Numbered from the stretch's first letter, positions 39,367-48,427 are shown. The stretch: 64,000 nucleotides of DNA from an uncultured Oscillospiraceae bacterium (GCA_934655875.1 CAKUHB010000003.1:1-64000); one strand, 5' to 3'. Numbers and translations: made by a program. Notes: generated by a model not told the origin, from the letters alone.

Positions 39367-41865
39367 TTACTTGATCTTTGCGGTCAGCTTGGTTGCTTCC
39401 TTATACGGCTTGGCGAGCATGTAAACGATACCTGCGAGCAGGATGACGCCGACGATCACGCCGAGGACGTTGCCGTTGCCGGTGAACAGAGCGCCAAACT
39501 GGTTGACCATGAGGGCGATCGCATACGCGAAGCCGCACTGATAGCCGATGGCGAACCAGGTCCACTTCTGGCTGTTCATCTCACGCTTGATGGCGCCGAT
39601 GGCCGCGAAGCACGGAGCGCACAGGAGGTTGAAGACCAGGAAGGAGTAGCCGGTGATGCCGTTGAAGGCGCTTGCAAGGTTCTGATAGACCGTGCCGTCG
39701 CCGCCGCCATAGAGGATGCCGAGCGTGCCGACGATGTTCTCCTTGGCGACAAGGCCGGTGATGGAAGCAACGACTGCCTGCCAGTTGCCCCAGCCGAGCG
39801 GAGCGAAGATCCAGGCGATCGCGCCGCCGATCTTAGCAAGGATGGAGTAGTTGATCTCTTCTTCAGAGAGCATCCGGAAGCCGTCTTCGGCCCAGCCGAA
39901 GTAGGTGGTGAACCAGACAAAGATGGTGGACAGGAGGATGATCGTGCCGGCCTTCTTGATGAAGGACCAGCCGCGCTCCCACATGCTGCGCAGGACGTTG
40001 CCGAGGGTCGGCCAGTGGTAAGCCGGCAGCTCCATGACGAACGGAGCCGGATCGCCGGAGAACATCTTGGTCTTCTTCAGCATGATGCCGGAAATGATGA
40101 TGGCGGCCATGCCGATGAAGTATGCGGAGGTGGAGACCCATGCGCTGCCGCCGAACAGAGCGCCGGCGATCATGCCGATGAACGGAACCTTTGCGCCGCA
40201 GGGGATGAAGGTGGTGGTCATGATCGTCATACGGCGGTCACGTTCGTTTTCAATGGTACGCGAAGCCATAACGCCCGGGATGCCGCAGCCGGTGCCGATG
40301 AGCATCGGGATGAAGGACTTGCCGGACAGGCCGAATTTCCGGAAGATACGGTCCAGAACGAAGGCGATACGGGCCATGTAGCCGCACGCTTCGAGGAAGG
40401 CCAGCATGAGGAACAGAACGAGCATCTGCGGCACGAAGCCGAGAACTGCGCCGACACCGGCGACAATGCCGTCGAGGATCAGACCGTGCAGCCAGCCGTC
40501 TTCGGGAACGTTGCAGGCGTCAAGCAGATTGCCGATCAGAACAGGAACGCCGGGGACCCAGACGCCGTAGTCGGCGGGATCGGGCTCGTCAAAGCCGTTC
40601 TCTTCGAAGTAGCTGACAGCGTCGACATAGCTCATGCCGATCGTGGTCTCTTCGTCCGCGCCGTCGGGGATCGCGTCATAGTAGACGGTCATATCGTTGA
40701 GGGCGAGGGTCTCTTCATCCTCGACCTCGATGGTCGTGCTCTCGGAATCGGCGGTCACGGCCTTCATTTCGGCCAGAGCCGCGTCGGCGTCGAAGTCTTC
40801 GGCTTCGGTGTCGAGCTCATAGTAGCCGCTGATTGCGTCGCTTGCGGTGGCGTATTCGTCAGCTGCATCGGAGTACGCGGAGGAGCCGATGCCGAACAGG
40901 TGCCAGCCGTCGCCGAACAGGCCGTCGTTCGCCCAGTCCGTTGCCGGTGCGCCGACGCCGACCATGGCGACCCAGTAAACGATGAACATGACAGCCGCGA
41001 AGATGGGCAGGCCCAGCCAGCGGTTCGTCACGATCTTATCGATCTTGTCGGAAGTGGAGAGCTTACCGGCGCTCTTCTTCTTGTAGCAGCTCTTGATGAC
41101 CTGCGCGATGTACACATAACGCTCGTTGGTGATGATGGACTCTGCATCGTCGTCCAGCTCTTTTTCCGCGTCCTTGATGTCCGCTTCGATATGCTGCATG
41201 ACGTCTGCGGGGATCTTCAGCTGCTCGAGGACCTTGTCGTCACGCTCGAAGATCTTGATTGCGAACCAGCGCTGCTGCTCGATGGGCTTGTCATGCAGAA
41301 CAGCTTCTTCGATGTGGGCGATGGCATGCTCGACCGGGCCGGAGAAGGTGTGCTGCGGCTCGGTATGCGGGCCTGCGGCAGCCGTGACGGCTGCTTCCGC
41401 GGCTTCCATGATGCCGGTGCCCTTCAGAGCGGAGATCTCCATGACCGGGCAGCCGAGCTGACGGGACAGCTCTTTAATGTTGATCTGGTCGCCGTTCTTC
41501 TTGACAATATCCATCATGTTGATGGCGATGACGACCGGGATGCCAAGCTCTGTCAGCTGGGTGGTGAGGTAGAGGTTACGCTCGAGGTTCGTGCCGTCGA
41601 CGATGTTCAAAATCGCGTCGGGGCGCTCGGTGATGAGGTAGTTACGGGAAACGACCTCTTCCAGCGTGTAGGGGGACAGAGAATAAATACCGGGAAGGTC
41701 CATGATCACGACGTTGTCGTGCTTCTTCAGCTTGCCTTCCTTCTTTTCGACTGTGACGCCGGGCCAGTTGCCAACGAACTGGTTCGAGCCGGTCAGCGCA
41801 TTGAACAGCGTGGTTTTACCGCTGTTCGGGTTGCCCGCAAGGGCAATTTTGATCTGTTTTTCCAT
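39367..41865 (-). CDS. feoB: Ferrous iron transporter FeoB with acidic external insertion
   Basis: An 832-residue Fe2+ transporter. The G domain shows GNPNSGKTTLFNALTGSNQF (about 11-30), the switch with DLPGIYSLSPYTLEE and a G5-type SALKG block; the membrane domain has the Gate motifs (GTGCGIPGVMASRTIENERD near 520 and the late Cys-rich NLLCAPCFAAIGAI). Compared with ordinary FeoB it carries an extra acidic stretch of about 115 residues (about 300-425; AEDFDADAALAEMKAVTADS, TTIEVEDEETLALNDMTVYY) between the first membrane segments. It follows feoA2-feoA1 by 27 nt. GTP hydrolysis powers or gates iron entry. Confidence 0.95.
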   Translation of the reverse strand: MEKQIKIALAGNPNSGKTTLFNALTGSNQFVGNWPGVTVEKKEGKLKKHDNVVIMDLPGIYSLSPYTLEEVVSRNYLITERPDAILNIVDGTNLERNLYLTTQLTELGIPVVIAINMMDIVKKNGDQINIKELSRQLGCPVMEISALKGTGIMEAAEAAVTAAAGPHTEPQHTFSGPVEHAIAHIEEAVLHDKPIEQQRWFAIKIFERDDKVLEQLKIPADVMQHIEADIKDAEKELDDDAESIITNERYVYIAQVIKSCYKKKSAGKLSTSDKIDKIVTNRWLGLPIFAAVMFIVYWVAMVGVGAPATDWANDGLFGDGWHLFGIGSSAYSDAADEYATASDAISGYYELDTEAEDFDADAALAEMKAVTADSESTTIEVEDEETLALNDMTVYYDAIPDGADEETTIGMSYVDAVSYFEENGFDEPDPADYGVWVPGVPVLIGNLLDACNVPEDGWLHGLILDGIVAGVGAVLGFVPQMLVLFLMLAFLEACGYMARIAFVLDRIFRKFGLSGKSFIPMLIGTGCGIPGVMASRTIENERDRRMTIMTTTFIPCGAKVPFIGMIAGALFGGSAWVSTSAYFIGMAAIIISGIMLKKTKMFSGDPAPFVMELPAYHWPTLGNVLRSMWERGWSFIKKAGTIILLSTIFVWFTTYFGWAEDGFRMLSEEEINYSILAKIGGAIAWIFAPLGWGNWQAVVASITGLVAKENIVGTLGILYGGGDGTVYQNLASAFNGITGYSFLVFNLLCAPCFAAIGAIKREMNSQKWTWFAIGYQCGFAYAIALMVNQFGALFTGNGNVLGVIVGVILLAGIVYMLAKPYKEATKLTAKIK

Positions 41866-41892
41866 TTCACTGCTCCTTTTTGACCAGATACT

Positions 41893-42114
41893 TTATGCAA
41901 TTTCGATCATTTCGGTGTCAGCCTTCCGCAGGCTCAGCTCATAGCCGCGAACCGTGACCTCCATCGGGTCGCCCAGCGGCGCGACCTTGCGGATATAGAC
42001 CTCAACGCCCTTCGTGATGCCCATGTCCATGATGCGGCGCTTGACCGGGCCTTCACCGTGGAGCTTGACGACCTTGACGGTGTCGCCGATTTTTGCGTCT
42101 TTCAGCGTTTTCAT
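41893..42114 (-). CDS. feoA: FeoA family protein (second of two)
   Basis: A 73-residue SH3-like cytoplasmic partner of FeoB: MKTLKDAKIGDTVKVVKLHG and the late VEVYIRKVAPLGDPMEVTVR with the GxPxE pattern. FeoA proteins interact with FeoB and the DtxR family SH3 domain. The 12-nt spacing from the other FeoA gene and 27 nt to feoB place it in the iron operon. Confidence 0.93.
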   Translation of the reverse strand: MKTLKDAKIGDTVKVVKLHGEGPVKRRIMDMGITKGVEVYIRKVAPLGDPMEVTVRGYELSLRKADTEMIEIA

Positions 42115-42126
42115 ATTCCTCTCTCC

Positions 42127-42336
42127 TTAAATCATGATTTTGCGCGCCATTTCTTCACTGATGGCCACGCGTGATTCCTTGACCTTTACGATGACGTTCC
42201 CGTTCAGGCTGGAAACGATCGTGACTGTATCGCCTGCCACAAAGCCCAGATCCTCCAGATGCTTTTTGACCTCCGGATTGCCTCCGACCTTGCGGATGAT
42301 ACTCTCTTCGCCAGGCGCTGCGAGTGTAAGCGGCAT
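42127..42336 (-). CDS. feoA: FeoA family protein (first of two)
   Basis: A 69-residue FeoA-like protein: PLTLAAPGEESIIRKVGGNP and the ending ESRVAISEEMARKIMI. The ATG at 42336 is chosen rather than the preceding TTG. It heads the operon feoA-feoA-feoB-Cys-rich protein-HMA, with the iron-box-like region 55-120 nt upstream. Two FeoA copies per operon are frequent in Clostridia. Confidence 0.88.
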   Translation of the reverse strand: MPLTLAAPGEESIIRKVGGNPEVKKHLEDLGFVAGDTVTIVSSLNGNVIVKVKESRVAISEEMARKIMI

Positions 42337-42391
42337 CAAATCCTGCGCCCCCCTGTCTCTGATTTGAAGTATCTAATTATAATTAAGGGAT

Positions 42392-42457
42392 GCTAACCGG
42401 ATGGGAAAAACAAAGGTTAGACCTCCCTAACCAGCCCACAGTTTAACATGTCTAACC
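42392..42457. promoter_or_regulatory. IdeR/DtxR-like iron boxes between feo and its regulator
   Basis: Four half-sites of the type CTAACC/GGTTAG occur at 42392-42398, 42415-42420, 42427-42432 and 42452-42457. The pair GGTTAG-6 nt-CTAACC (42415-42432) resembles the DtxR/IdeR consensus (TTAGGTTAG-N-CTAACCTAA). A TATAAT-like -10 for feo lies at 42376-42381 on the minus strand. The gap 42337-42561 otherwise has no gene. Confidence 0.6.
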
Positions 42458-42561
42458 CCCTCTTGTCAATAGGTTTGCGAGAAAAAATTGTTTGCTTGCT
42501 TTTTTTGTTTAAGTGTGTTAATGTGTAAGATAATTCTGAAGAAAGGTTGGTGCAATTTGCT

Positions 42562-42948
42562 GTGAGTGTGCATAGAGCGGCGGAAGATTACCTGGAAGCG
42601 ATGCTGATGATGAAAGAAACGCACGGCTATATCCGCTCCATTGACGTGGCGGAGCATCTAGGCGTAACGAAACCCAGCGTGACCTACGCGACCAAACAAC
42701 TCAAACAGAACGGCTTTATCACCATGGATCGCGACGGGCTGATTACACTGACCGACAGCGGCATGGAGATCGCCGACCGGATCTATACCCGGCACAAGAC
42801 GCTGACGCAGTTTTTCATGCGCATCGGTGTCGACGAAGCGACCGCGCGGGAGGACGCCTGCAAGGTTGAGCACGATGTCAGCGAAAAGACCTTCGCCGCC
42901 ATCTGCGCCCACGTCGCCCGCCAGAGCAAGGACAAAGAGCAGCAATGA
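42562..42948 (+). CDS. Iron-dependent transcriptional regulator, DtxR/MntR family
   Basis: A roughly 129-residue winged-helix regulator: HRAAEDYLEAMLMMKETHGY, then SIDVAEHLGVTKPSVTYATK as the recognition part and a dimerisation helix region (GVDEATAREDACKVEHDVSE, the metal ligands Cys/Glu/His). It lacks the SH3-like C-terminus of long DtxR proteins. Start choice is uncertain: GTG codons at 42550, 42562 and 42568 are possible; 42562 gives the family N-terminus. It diverges from the feo operon, which it presumably controls. A terminator follows. Confidence 0.85.
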   Translation: MSVHRAAEDYLEAMLMMKETHGYIRSIDVAEHLGVTKPSVTYATKQLKQNGFITMDRDGLITLTDSGMEIADRIYTRHKTLTQFFMRIGVDEATAREDACKVEHDVSEKTFAAICAHVARQSKDKEQQ

Positions 42949-42955
42949 TCAGCAG

Positions 42956-42988
42956 CTGTGCGCCGCAGATTGCGGCGCACAGTTTTTT
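42956..42988 (+). terminator. Terminator of the DtxR-family gene
   Basis: CTGTGCGCCGCA and TGCGGCGCACAG pair with a 2-nt loop, followed by six T. Confidence 0.85.
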
Positions 42989-42999
42989 CTGTCTCTGCG

Positions 43000-43028
43000 T
43001 TGACACAGGACTTCTTGTATGGTAGGAT
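43000..43028 (+). promoter_or_regulatory. Promoter of the UvrD-type helicase gene
   Basis: TTGACA (43000-43005), 17-nt spacer, TAGGAT (43023-43028), 38 nt before the ATG. Confidence 0.7.
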
Positions 43029-43065
43029 ATTTTAGAAATTTTGTTCGTATTCCGGAGGTGAGCGG

Positions 43066-45216
43066 ATGGATCTGCTGGAGGGGCTGAACGCGGCGCAGCG
43101 GGAAGCTGTTTTATCGACCGAGGGATTTGTGCGCGTCATTGCGGGCGCAGGCTCCGGCAAGACGCGGGCGCTCACGCGCAGGTTCGCCTATCTTGTGACA
43201 GAGCTCGGCATCCTGCCGGGGAATCTTCTCTGCGTGACGTTCACCAACAAAGCGGCGGGCGAGATGCGCCAGCGCATCCACAATCTGACCGGCGACGAGG
43301 ATACCGGCTATATCAATACCTTCCACGGCTTCTGCGTCTCCATTTTGCAGGAGGACAGCCACGCCGTCGGCTATCCCAAGAGCTTTCTGGTGCTTGACAA
43401 CAGTGACATTGACGCCATGCTCCAGATCATCTACGACGAGCGTGGGCTGACGCTGCGCGACATGACGTTCTCCCACGCGCGCGACATGATCGAGATGCTG
43501 AAGCTCAAGGAGCGGCCGGACTATTACGAGGACATGATCACCCTGCCCCTCAACACGCTGAAGGAGAAATACTGGAAGGCCACGAGCGCGAAGGATATCA
43601 TTTTCTACGGCTATCTCTATCAGGAAAAGAAGTGCTTCGCGCTTGACTATAATGATCTGATTGAGTTTTCGCTCTATATCTTCCGCACGCACGAGGACAT
43701 CCGGCTCAAATGGCAGAAGCGGCTGGAATACATCATGATCGATGAATTTCAGGATATCGACCCGCCGCAGTACGAGCTGATGCAGGTCCTGTGCGGCTAC
43801 CACAAGAATCTCTTCATCGTCGGCGATCCGGATCAGACCATCTACACGTGGCGCGGGGCGGATGTGCGCTATCTTCTGGACTTTGACAAGGTCTATCCCA
43901 CGACAAAGACCATCCTGATGATGGAAAACTACCGCTCCACCCCGCAGATCCTCGCTGCCTGCAACAGTCTGATCGCGAAAAATCAGAACCGCATCAAAAA
44001 GGATCTGCTCCCTACCCTGCCCGGCGGCGCGCCCGTCCTCTGCCACCACGCGGCGAACAGCGAGCAGGAAGCAAACTGGATCGCAGAGCAGATCAAGGCG
44101 CTGCATGCAGCCGGGACGCCCTACCGCGACGTGGCAGTCTTATACCGCGCGCACTATCTCACGCGGAATCTGGAGGAGGTCTTCCTCCGGGAGAAGCTCC
44201 CCTACACGATCTACAGCGGCGTGCAGTTTTTCTCGCGGGCGGAGATCAAGGACGCACTCTGCTATCTGCGCATGATCGCCTGCCGTGACGATCTGTCGTT
44301 CCTGCGCATCGCAAACGTGCCGAAGCGGAATCTCGGCGCGCGGCGCATGGCGTTTCTGAAGGATTACGCCGCGCAGAACGGCTGCTCGCTTTATGACGCG
44401 CTGCGGAAAAATCTCGACAGCGAGCTGCTGCGCGGGACGAAGGCCGGGAAATTCGTCTCGCTCATCGAGTCGTTCACCGCGACCTATGCCCAGCAGCCCG
44501 TCTCGGAGCTTCTGGCTGCCGTTCTGAACGAGAGCGGATACGAAGCCATGCTCCGCACCGTGGGCAGCCAGACGCGTCTGGACAACCTTGCGGAGCTGAA
44601 GCAGTCGATCTACGCCTACGAGACGACCTGCGGCGAGGAATGCACGCTGGAGCACTATCTGGCACACGTGGCCATGTTCACAAGCGCCGATCTTAACGAC
44701 CCGCGCGACCAGATCCGGCTCATGACCGTCCACAGCGCAAAGGGACTGGAGTTCCCGCACGTATTTTTATGCGCGATGAACGAGGGCGTGTTCCCCTCGC
44801 GCAAGACGCGGACGCTGCCCGGCATGGAGGAGGAGCGCCGCCTCTGCTTCGTGGCAATGACGCGCGCGCAGAAGGCGCTGTACGTAAGCGAAGCGGAGGG
44901 CCGCAATCTGGACGGCAGCCCGCGGTATCCCTCGCGGTTTCTGCTGGACATCGACGAGCAGCTTCTCACCTTCACGCGCACGCCGCGGGAGGATCTGATC
45001 CGGCAGGCACGGGAATATATCGGCTTTTCCAGCCGGTTTCTGGACGAAGCGTCGCTGCCCGACGCATTCGCCGCCGGCACGCGGGTGCATCACGCCGTCT
45101 TCGGCGACGGCACCGTGCTGGAAGCTGACCCTGTGCAGAAGGCCCAGCTCATCCAGTTCGATTCCATGCCCACGCCCCGCACGATCTCCATGCGGGCAAA
45201 GCTCGAACGACTCTGA
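43066..45216 (+). CDS. pcrA: UvrD/PcrA-family ATP-dependent DNA helicase
   Basis: A 716-residue superfamily I helicase. Motif I is VIAGAGSGKTRALTRRFAYL (about 24-43), motif Ia VTFTNKAAGEMRQRI, motif II MIDEFQDIDPPQYELMQ, motif III GDPDQTIYTWRGA and motif VI LCFVAMTRAQKALYVSEAEG, with motif V in LMTVHSAKGLEFPHVFLCAM. The C-terminal tail (HHAVFGDGTVLEADPVQKAQ) resembles the Tudor-like domain of PcrA/UvrD. Its role is replication restart and repair. The gene stands alone with promoter and a downstream hairpin. Confidence 0.93.
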   Translation: MDLLEGLNAAQREAVLSTEGFVRVIAGAGSGKTRALTRRFAYLVTELGILPGNLLCVTFTNKAAGEMRQRIHNLTGDEDTGYINTFHGFCVSILQEDSHAVGYPKSFLVLDNSDIDAMLQIIYDERGLTLRDMTFSHARDMIEMLKLKERPDYYEDMITLPLNTLKEKYWKATSAKDIIFYGYLYQEKKCFALDYNDLIEFSLYIFRTHEDIRLKWQKRLEYIMIDEFQDIDPPQYELMQVLCGYHKNLFIVGDPDQTIYTWRGADVRYLLDFDKVYPTTKTILMMENYRSTPQILAACNSLIAKNQNRIKKDLLPTLPGGAPVLCHHAANSEQEANWIAEQIKALHAAGTPYRDVAVLYRAHYLTRNLEEVFLREKLPYTIYSGVQFFSRAEIKDALCYLRMIACRDDLSFLRIANVPKRNLGARRMAFLKDYAAQNGCSLYDALRKNLDSELLRGTKAGKFVSLIESFTATYAQQPVSELLAAVLNESGYEAMLRTVGSQTRLDNLAELKQSIYAYETTCGEECTLEHYLAHVAMFTSADLNDPRDQIRLMTVHSAKGLEFPHVFLCAMNEGVFPSRKTRTLPGMEEERRLCFVAMTRAQKALYVSEAEGRNLDGSPRYPSRFLLDIDEQLLTFTRTPREDLIRQAREYIGFSSRFLDEASLPDAFAAGTRVHHAVFGDGTVLEADPVQKAQLIQFDSMPTPRTISMRAKLERL

Positions 45217-45224
45217 ATACCAAC

Positions 45225-45266
45225 AGACCCGCTGCCGGGACGGATATCCGCCCCGGCAGCGGGTCT
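45225..45266. terminator. Hairpin between the helicase and aconitase X genes
   Basis: AGACCCGCTGCCGGG pairs with CCCGGCAGCGGGTCT across a 12-nt loop. It ends the plus-strand helicase gene and the minus-strand aconitase X gene; T-runs are weak. Confidence 0.5.
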
Positions 45267-45295
45267 GACACATCTGTATTTCTGAAAGCAGCGGC

Positions 45296-45739
45296 TTATT
45301 CCACCGTCACGAGGCCATCCGGGCCGATGGTGATGGACATGCCGTCCTTCACATAGGCGAGAAACTCCTCGCCCAGCGAGTCGACGACCGGCATCTTGCC
45401 CGGCTGGAGCCACACGTCGGCGAGGATCGCGCCTGCGGCTGCCAGAGAGTCGATGGGATTGGCAAACAGCATGCATGCCGGCTGCCGGTCCATCGCGCAG
45501 GCGCAATAGAGGACAAGCCCGCCGGTGGTCGAGCCGATGGTCTGCGGCAGGCACAGCGCCTTGCCGGCCATGGGCTTGCCATAGAGATCGGGGTTATTCT
45601 GGTCGCCGCATTTGGCGGTCTTGTCGCCGAATTGCAGCGATTTCTGGAACGATGCGAGCGTATTGAGTCCGCCGTGCGACACAAGCGCTTCGGCCTGCGC
45701 GCAGCCGGGCGTCACGACGCGTCCGTGGAAGGTTCTCAT
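45296..45739 (-). CDS. Aconitase X swivel domain protein (DUF126)
   Basis: A 147-residue protein matching the DUF126 swivel domain that forms the small subunit of two-part aconitase X. The region KSLQFGDKTAKCGDQNNPDL and GSTTGGLVLYCACAMDRQPA are the family-like core. It overlaps the catalytic subunit gene by 4 nt, so the two are coupled. Archaeal aconitase X makes trans-anhydromevalonate phosphate, and bacterial single-chain forms act on cis-3-hydroxy-L-proline; here the substrate is unknown. Confidence 0.85.
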   Translation of the reverse strand: MRTFHGRVVTPGCAQAEALVSHGGLNTLASFQKSLQFGDKTAKCGDQNNPDLYGKPMAGKALCLPQTIGSTTGGLVLYCACAMDRQPACMLFANPIDSLAAAGAILADVWLQPGKMPVVDSLGEEFLAYVKDGMSITIGPDGLVTVE

Positions 45740-47022
45740 GTGCGGCTGCCCCCTTTCGTGATTTGAACGAGGATTTCGTCGTCGGTATAATAGCGCGCGG
45801 TGGTATACGTACGCAGCTTGTTGGAGGAGGTAATGACCGGCATCTTGCCGCAGAGCGGATTGTTCATGTACATGAGCGGACAGATGTAGGACGTGATGAC
45901 GCCGGTTTTTTTGAGCCGCGCAGCATAGGGCGTTTTTTCAAATTCCTTGAGAACGCCGGGCGCGGCGGTAAAGACCGTCGGGATGCAGACCCTGCTGCGC
46001 CCCGCTTCCGCGAGGGCTTTTTCCACGCGGTCCGTCCACGTCTTAAGCTGCTCCAGCGACATGTGGGGACAGCCCATGAAGCAGAGTTTCGGCTTTGCGT
46101 CCCGGTTTTTCCAGACAATAGGGTAGCTGTCCTTGACGCGCTGCAGCTCCGCGTCGTCCACGACGTAGACCTTCGCGCCCTCTGCGATCAGGCCTTCTCC
46201 CAGCTCCTTCGCCTCGGGCGTGAGACCGGCAACATGGTACAGGCCGACTGCGCCGTTCGACGCCGTAGCCGCGCCGAAGTCCTTGAGATACGTGCAGGCG
46301 GCGTCATCCAGTTCCGTGCCGAGCCACTTGTCAAGACCGACGATATACGGCACGTCCTCCATGACCTTCATGCCGATGGCGGAGCCGAGCAGCTGCGCTT
46401 CGGGCTTCCGGCTGGTCTCGATCTTCACGATCCACGTGGCCCTGCGCCCCTCGTCGGTCAGAAGACCAAAATAAGGAACATAGCCCACGATCGAGCCCAT
46501 GATGTCCAGAATGCCGGAATTACGGTTGCAGCGCGCGCCGAGGACGGAGTTGGCATACACGACGGCGGAGGACTCCGACCACGACAGGATCTCGCCCTTT
46601 TCCGGCCGGTTGCCGACCTCCGGCATGTAGCAGGTGCAGGTGAACGCGTCCTCGTTCAGAAGTCCCAGCTTTTCCAGCTGCCCCTCGTAGAAGTCCTGCT
46701 TGTTGTACATGAACTTCCTGAATACCAGCTGCTGCAAAAGGTTTGCCGGGACGTTCGGATCAAGCGGGCGGGGATCGGCCGAAAATTTCTGGCTGGAAAC
46801 GGCGCCGGCGTCGATCAGCTGCTGCATAAGATCATACACCGGCTGGAGAACGCCGAGACCGAAGGATGTGACAAGATGGTTATACCGGCTCGTGACCGGG
46901 ACCATCTTCTCCGCGTGGAATGCTTCGCCGAACATGACAAGCGTCTTCATGACCTTGGCCATGGTGTCGCCGTGTTTGCCGTCAAGAATGGCCTGCTGTT
47001 CGTCTGTCAGGATCATGCCCAT
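45736..47022 (-). CDS. Aconitase X catalytic subunit (DUF521)
   Basis: A 428-residue iron-sulfur hydratase-like protein. Family marks are the cysteines in CTCYMPEVGNRPEKG and GARCNRNSGILDIMGSI, and the ESSAVVYANSVLGARCNRNS stretch; a second Cys is in FMGCPHMSLEQL. It starts MGMILTDEQQAILDGKHGDT. Together with the swivel partner it would form a type II aconitase X. It lies between that partner and an M18 aminopeptidase, with no mevalonate-pathway genes around, so an archaeal-type role is unlikely but not excluded. Confidence 0.88.
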   Translation of the reverse strand: MGMILTDEQQAILDGKHGDTMAKVMKTLVMFGEAFHAEKMVPVTSRYNHLVTSFGLGVLQPVYDLMQQLIDAGAVSSQKFSADPRPLDPNVPANLLQQLVFRKFMYNKQDFYEGQLEKLGLLNEDAFTCTCYMPEVGNRPEKGEILSWSESSAVVYANSVLGARCNRNSGILDIMGSIVGYVPYFGLLTDEGRRATWIVKIETSRKPEAQLLGSAIGMKVMEDVPYIVGLDKWLGTELDDAACTYLKDFGAATASNGAVGLYHVAGLTPEAKELGEGLIAEGAKVYVVDDAELQRVKDSYPIVWKNRDAKPKLCFMGCPHMSLEQLKTWTDRVEKALAEAGRSRVCIPTVFTAAPGVLKEFEKTPYAARLKKTGVITSYICPLMYMNNPLCGKMPVITSSNKLRTYTTARYYTDDEILVQITKGGSRT

Positions 47023-47078
47023 GATGGATCTGCCTCCTTTTCTTTCTTCTATGGCTGCGGGCCGCCTGGCCCGTGGAT

Positions 47079-48371
47079 TCAGAATGCGATCAGATCGCCG
47101 TTTCGCCGCAGCGTTTTGCCGTAATAGACGGTCATGGCGCGGACAAGCGCGTCCAGATCCTCCGCACCGGCGGTCTCGACGCTCGCGTGCATGGCCAACT
47201 GCGCAAGGCCAATGTCCACACTTGGGACGGAGACCTTGGCTGTCGCGATCGAGCCGAGGGTGGAGCCGCCGGGGATATCCGACCGGTTGGCATAGACCTG
47301 CACGGGCGCGTTCGCTTCATGGCAGACGGCGGTAAAGAGCGCACAGGACACGCCGTCGGTCGTGTAGCGCTGGTTGGCGTTGAACTTGATGACCACGCCG
47401 CCGTTCAGCTTCGGGCAGTTGAGCGGGTCGGCGTATTCCGGGTGGTTCGGATGGACGGCGTGAGCGTTGTCCGCCGAGACGAGGAAGCTCTGGGCGAGCA
47501 TGCGCAGATACCCCTCTTCCCCGATCCCCAGCGCGAGTGCGATGCGGCGGAGCGTGTCGGACAGCAGGCTGGATGCCGCGCCCTGCTTCGTCTCGCTGCC
47601 GACCTCTTCGTTGTCAAATGCGCAGAAGACCGGCATGCTGCCGGAAGCTCCGGCGGCCAGGAACCCCTCCAGCAGGCCGAACACGCAGCCGAGATCATCC
47701 AGCCGCGACGCGAGGATAAACTCGTTCTTCGCGCCGAAGACGGTGCCGCGCGTGCGGACGTAGAGACTCAGATCCTCGCCGAGGATCTCGGATTCCTCGA
47801 CACCGGCAGCCTGTGCGACCATAGCGCGGAAGCTCCCGGCGGAATCCTGCATGCCGTAGAGCGGCAGCGTATCGACGTTTGCCAGCAGCTTGAAGCCGTC
47901 ATTGGCCGCGCGGTTCATGTGGATGGCGACGGACGGGATGACGGCCAGCTCGCGGTCAAGATCGACAAGCGCCGTCTGCAGCTTGCCGTCCTTTGCCGTG
48001 ATGACGCGGCCCGCGATCGAGAGCGGGCGGTCAAACCACGTGTTCATGAGCATTCCGCCGTATTTTTCCGTCGTCAGCTGGACATACGGGCCGGCCTTTT
48101 TCTCCGGATTGTGCTTGATCTTGAACGTGGGCGAATCGGTGTGCGCCGCGGCCATCAGAAAGCCTGCCGGCGCACCCTCCGGCACGCGGAAGGCGATCAG
48201 CGACGAGCCGTTGCGCGCGGTAAAGTATTTGCCGCCCGGTGTGAGCGTCCATGCGTCCTGCTCACGCAGCTGCGTGTAGCCGTCTGCGATCAGGCGGTCA
48301 GAAATGGCGCGGACGGCGTGGTAGCAGCTGGGGCTGGCGGCGAGAAAATCAAAAAGCTGTTCGGTAAGCAT
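47079..48371 (-). CDS. M18 family aminopeptidase
   Basis: A 430-residue zinc aminopeptidase of the M18 (aspartyl/leucyl) type: MLTEQLFDFLAASPSCYHAV, then the zinc-binding AAAHTDSPTFKIKHNPEKK (near 79-97), STFDNEEVGSETKQGAASSL-like block near 258, and HPNHPEYADPLNCPKLNGG (near 317). The GGAGG 7 nt upstream of the ATG supports the start. Its promoter diverges from the M29 gene. A cytosolic peptidase role in peptide turnover fits the family. Confidence 0.92.
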   Translation of the reverse strand: MLTEQLFDFLAASPSCYHAVRAISDRLIADGYTQLREQDAWTLTPGGKYFTARNGSSLIAFRVPEGAPAGFLMAAAHTDSPTFKIKHNPEKKAGPYVQLTTEKYGGMLMNTWFDRPLSIAGRVITAKDGKLQTALVDLDRELAVIPSVAIHMNRAANDGFKLLANVDTLPLYGMQDSAGSFRAMVAQAAGVEESEILGEDLSLYVRTRGTVFGAKNEFILASRLDDLGCVFGLLEGFLAAGASGSMPVFCAFDNEEVGSETKQGAASSLLSDTLRRIALALGIGEEGYLRMLAQSFLVSADNAHAVHPNHPEYADPLNCPKLNGGVVIKFNANQRYTTDGVSCALFTAVCHEANAPVQVYANRSDIPGGSTLGSIATAKVSVPSVDIGLAQLAMHASVETAGAEDLDALVRAMTVYYGKTLRRNGDLIAF

Positions 48372-48398
48372 GAAATCCTCCGTATCGTATTTTCTTTC

Positions 48399-48427
48399 AG
48401 TATACCGCGTGCGGCGGCTGCCTGCAA
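48399..48427 (-). promoter_or_regulatory. Promoter of the M18 peptidase gene
   Basis: Minus-strand TTGCAG (48427-48422), 17-nt spacer, TATACT (48404-48399), 28 nt before the ATG. It may also serve the aconitase X genes downstream. Confidence 0.65.

Noticed and set aside
39346..41883. An 845-codon plus-strand frame opposite feoB
   Set aside because: Mirror of feoB codon bias; composition is Asp/Val/Gly-rich without motifs.
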